From contig NW_025963610.1 in NCBI RefSeq assembly GCF_910591885.1, positions 124,001 through 188,000 on the forward strand: 64,000 nucleotides of DNA, given 5' to 3'. This stretch comes from Bombus terrestris. Its lineage: Eukaryota > Arthropoda > Insecta > Hymenoptera > Apidae. Below, piece by piece: positions 62,801 to 64,000 of this stretch (position 1 is its first letter; every line of letters starts with the position of its first letter). The notes below the pieces were generated by a model, which searched no databases, was not told the origin of the DNA, and worked only from the letters and a program-made list of their open reading frames with translations. The translations under genes and the position numbers were made by a program.

Positions 62801-64000
62801 CCCACGGTGTCCAACGGTGTCCAACGATGTCCCACGTTGTCCCACGTTGTCCCACGTTGTCCCACGTTGTCCCACGATGTCCCACGTTGTCCCACGTTGT
62901 CCCACGTTGTCCCACGTTGTCCCACGTTGTCCCACGTTGTCCCACGTTGTCCCACGTTGTCCCACGTTGTCCCACGGTGTCCAACGATGTCCAACGGTGT
63001 CCAGCGATGTCCAACGGTGTCCCACGTTGTCCCACGTTTTCCCACGTTGTCCCACGTTGTCCCACGGTGTCCAACGATGTCCAACGATGTCCAACGGTGT
63101 CCCACGTTGTCCCACGTTGTTCCATGGTTTCCCACGTTGTCCCACGTTGTCCCACGTTGTCCCACGGTGTCCAACGATGTCCAACGGTGTCCAACGGTGT
63201 CCAACGGTGTCCAACGGTGTCCCACGTGGTCCCACGTTGTCCCACGTTGTCCCACGATGTCCCACGTTGTCCCACGTTGTCCCACGTTGTCCCACGTTGT
63301 CCCACGTTGTCCCACGTTGTCCCACGTTGTCCCACGGTGTCCAACGATGTCCAACCGTGTCCAACGGTGTCCCACGGTGTCCAACGGTGTCCCACGTTGT
63401 CCCACGTTGTCCCACGTTGTCCCACGTTGTCCCACGTTGTCCCACGTTGTCCCACGTTGTCCAACGATGTCCAACGGTGTCCCACGTTGTCCCACGTTGT
63501 TCCATGGTTTCCCACGTTGTCCCACGTTGTCCCACGTTGTCCCACGGTGTCCAACGATGTCCAACGGTGTCCAACGGTGTCCAACGGTGTCCAACGGTGT
63601 CCCACGTTGGCCCACGTTGTCCCACGTTGTCCCACGGTGTCCAACGATGTCCAACGGTGTCCCACGTTGTCCCACGTTGTCCCACGTTGTCCCACGTTGT
63701 CCCACGTTGTCCCACGATGTCCCACGTTGTACCACGTTGTCCCACGTTGTCCCACGTTGTCCCACGTTGTCCCACGTTGTCCCACGTTGTCCCACGTTGT
63801 CCCACGTTGTCCCACGTTGTCCCACGTTGTCCCACGTTTTCCCACGTTGTCCCACGTTGTCCCACGGTGTCCAACGATGTCCAACGGTGTCCAACGGTGT
63901 CCCACGGTGTCCAACGTTGTCCCACGTTGTCCCACGTTGTCCCACGTTGTCCCACGTTGTCCCACGTTGTCCCACGTTGTCCCACGTTGTCCCACGTTGT
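59889..64000. repeat. Block D3, partial third copy, continues past the window
   Basis: GTCGAACGGT 59889, GTCCCACAGT 60689 and GTCCCATGTT 62239 all match D1 at exactly 13,490 (46399, 47199, 48749), so 2.35 kb is colinear without a gap. GTCCAACCGT 63349 matches 49439 at 13,910, meaning 420 bp more in D3 between 62239 and 63349. GGCCCACGTT occurs at 62619 and 63609, and GTACCACGTT at 63729. D3 keeps the 180 bp that D2 lost. The last bases are CT units and a partial GT. Confidence 0.85.
60379..60608. repeat. Uninterrupted run of 23 consensus units (D3)
   Basis: Same position and length as the D2 run, between CA units at 60369 and 60609, upstream of GTCCCACAGT at 60689. Confidence 0.93.

Larger units (their letters stand above)
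3711..63238. other. CACGTG (perfect E-box/G-box core) created in about 22 units
   Basis: Units ending in GTG contain the palindrome CACGTG at their positions 5-10. I found them at 3711, 15791, 35361, 38641, 39650, 40789, 41729, 42899, 43509, 44949, 46049, 48599, 49309, 50779, 52019, 53849, 54979, 57359, 58069, 59539, 62089 and 63229. All other CT units have CACGTT. CACGTG is the known core for many bHLH and plant bZIP factors, but here it arises by one substitution and spreads by duplication. Sites are concentrated after 38 kb. Binding is not implied. Confidence 0.75.
7551..63508. repeat. B cassette: GTTCCATGGT plus TTCCCACGTT, about 85 copies
   Basis: The usual cassette is GTTCCATGGT, TTCCCACGTT, two CT, CG, AA, then four AG (100 bp), preceded by AA, AG and one or two CT. 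By hand I count about 85 GTTCCATGGT units: 15 in B1 and about 70 from 24161 to 63499. None lies at 1-7550 or 16221-24160. GTTCCATGGT holds a CCATGG palindrome and is the main unit lacking a CpG, consistent with an old CpG-to-TpG change. After the register shifts it sits, for example, at 39450, 40589, 41529, 42699, 47469, 52609, 56409, 60959 and 63499. Variants: 43779 is followed by CT instead of TTCCCACGTT, 43399 is GTTCCAAGGT, and 58959 is GTCCCATGGT. Confidence 0.93.
1..64000. repeat. Decanucleotide satellite array, consensus GTCCCACGTT
   Basis: Every base belongs to a head-to-tail 10-bp unit. All units point the same way; I saw no inversion. Variation is almost all substitution, mainly at position 5 (C or A) and position 9 (T, G or A). 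Only two units differ in length (9 bp at 39301 and 40310). Each consensus unit has one CpG (positions 7-8), one ACGT palindrome (positions 6-9), CCC at positions 3-5 and TT at positions 9-10. The consensus is 60 percent GC with a strong strand bias: C-rich on +, G-rich on -. No unique sequence interrupts the array and both window edges lie inside it, so its true length is unknown. The call of satellite DNA is certain; a eukaryotic nuclear, probably heterochromatic, location is inference from size and purity. Confidence 0.99.

Noticed and set aside
3711..63238. CACGTG sites as real promoters or operators
   Set aside because: They arise by one substitution in a repeat, there is no gene beside them, and no other promoter element is seen. 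They are listed only as sequence sites.
7551..63508. CCATGG in GTTCCATGGT as a translation start context
   Set aside because: The ATG lies in an otherwise endless repeat with no change in sequence after it. It is more simply a CpG-to-TpG derivative spread by duplication.
33194..63995. Giant reverse open reading frames (33194-63985, 36612-63995, 11124-27407) as genes
   Set aside because: Same reason: a periodic NVGQRGTTWD translation, with ends set only by random stop-creating units.
1..64000. CRISPR array
   Set aside because: There are no unique spacers. The repeated unit is 10 bp and contiguous.
1..64000. Telomere repeat
   Set aside because: The G-rich strand reads AACGTGGGAC, unlike known telomere motifs that I recognise, and the array carries extensive higher-order structure. 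A subtelomeric position remains possible but cannot be shown.
1..64000. CENP-B box
   Set aside because: The minus strand of AA units contains CGTTGGA, as does the mammalian CENP-B box. Aligning the nine essential bases gives only about six matches and lacks the CGGG part.
1..64000. Transposon, LTR, integron or inverted-repeat structure
   Set aside because: All units run in the same direction. No unit-external sequence, terminal inverted repeat or target-site pattern was found.
1..64000. tRNA, rRNA, riboswitch or terminator hairpins
   Set aside because: Only the short ACGT, CACGTG, AACGTT and CCATGG palindromes occur, within units. No longer stem or conserved RNA core is present.

Overview
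The whole 64,000-base window is one tandem array of a 10-bp unit, consensus GTCCCACGTT on the + strand (AACGTGGGAC on the other). I find no gene, RNA gene, transposon, CRISPR array or single-copy spacer anywhere, and the array runs off both ends. Reading by unit start gives 6,400 units plus 2 bases: 3,930 units at 1-39300, one 9-bp unit at 39301, 100 units to 40309, a second 9-bp unit at 40310, then 2,368 units to 63998. A pure satellite this long points to nuclear DNA of a eukaryote, probably heterochromatin (centromeric, pericentromeric, subtelomeric, or on a sex or B chromosome). The species cannot be named from this sequence.

Shorthand used below: almost every unit is GTCC[C/A]ACG[T/G/A]T, so units are named by positions 5 and 9. 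CT = GTCCCACGTT (the commonest), CG = GTCCCACGGT, CA = GTCCCACGAT, AG = GTCCAACGGT, AA = GTCCAACGAT. Rarer units carry one further substitution and act as markers. Marker positions show a nested higher-order structure.

Layout: block A1 (about 1-7380) holds a 170-bp cassette marked by GTCCCAAGTT, GTCCAAGGAT and GTACCACGTT. Block B1 (about 7381-16700) holds a different cassette, GTTCCATGGT followed by TTCCCACGTT. A2 (about 16711-23990) and B2 (about 23991-36550) repeat A1 and B1 at an offset of 16.36-16.63 kb. B2 carries an extra internal 3.3-kb duplication. Block C (about 36551-42838) is B-like, contains the two 9-bp units and shows 1.0-kb and 2.1-kb local duplications. D1 (42839-51958), D2 (51959 to about 59888) and a partial D3 (about 59889-64000) form a younger-looking family with offsets of 8.76-9.12 kb (D1 to D2) and 13.49 kb (D1 to D3).

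Enormous open reading frames exist on both strands but are a by-product of the repeat. Ten is not a multiple of three, so each forward frame reads the same ten-residue cycle VPRCPTLSHV and each reverse frame reads NVGQRGTTWD, with no stop in the consensus. I do not annotate them as genes. Any function is most likely structural: a strictly 10-bp-phased, CpG-bearing sequence whose minus strand has a G-quadruplex-type pattern, suited to nucleosome phasing or to binding a repeat-specific protein. That is inference. The evolutionary record (nested duplications, inherited point mutations, one recombination point resolved inside a single unit) is directly visible.
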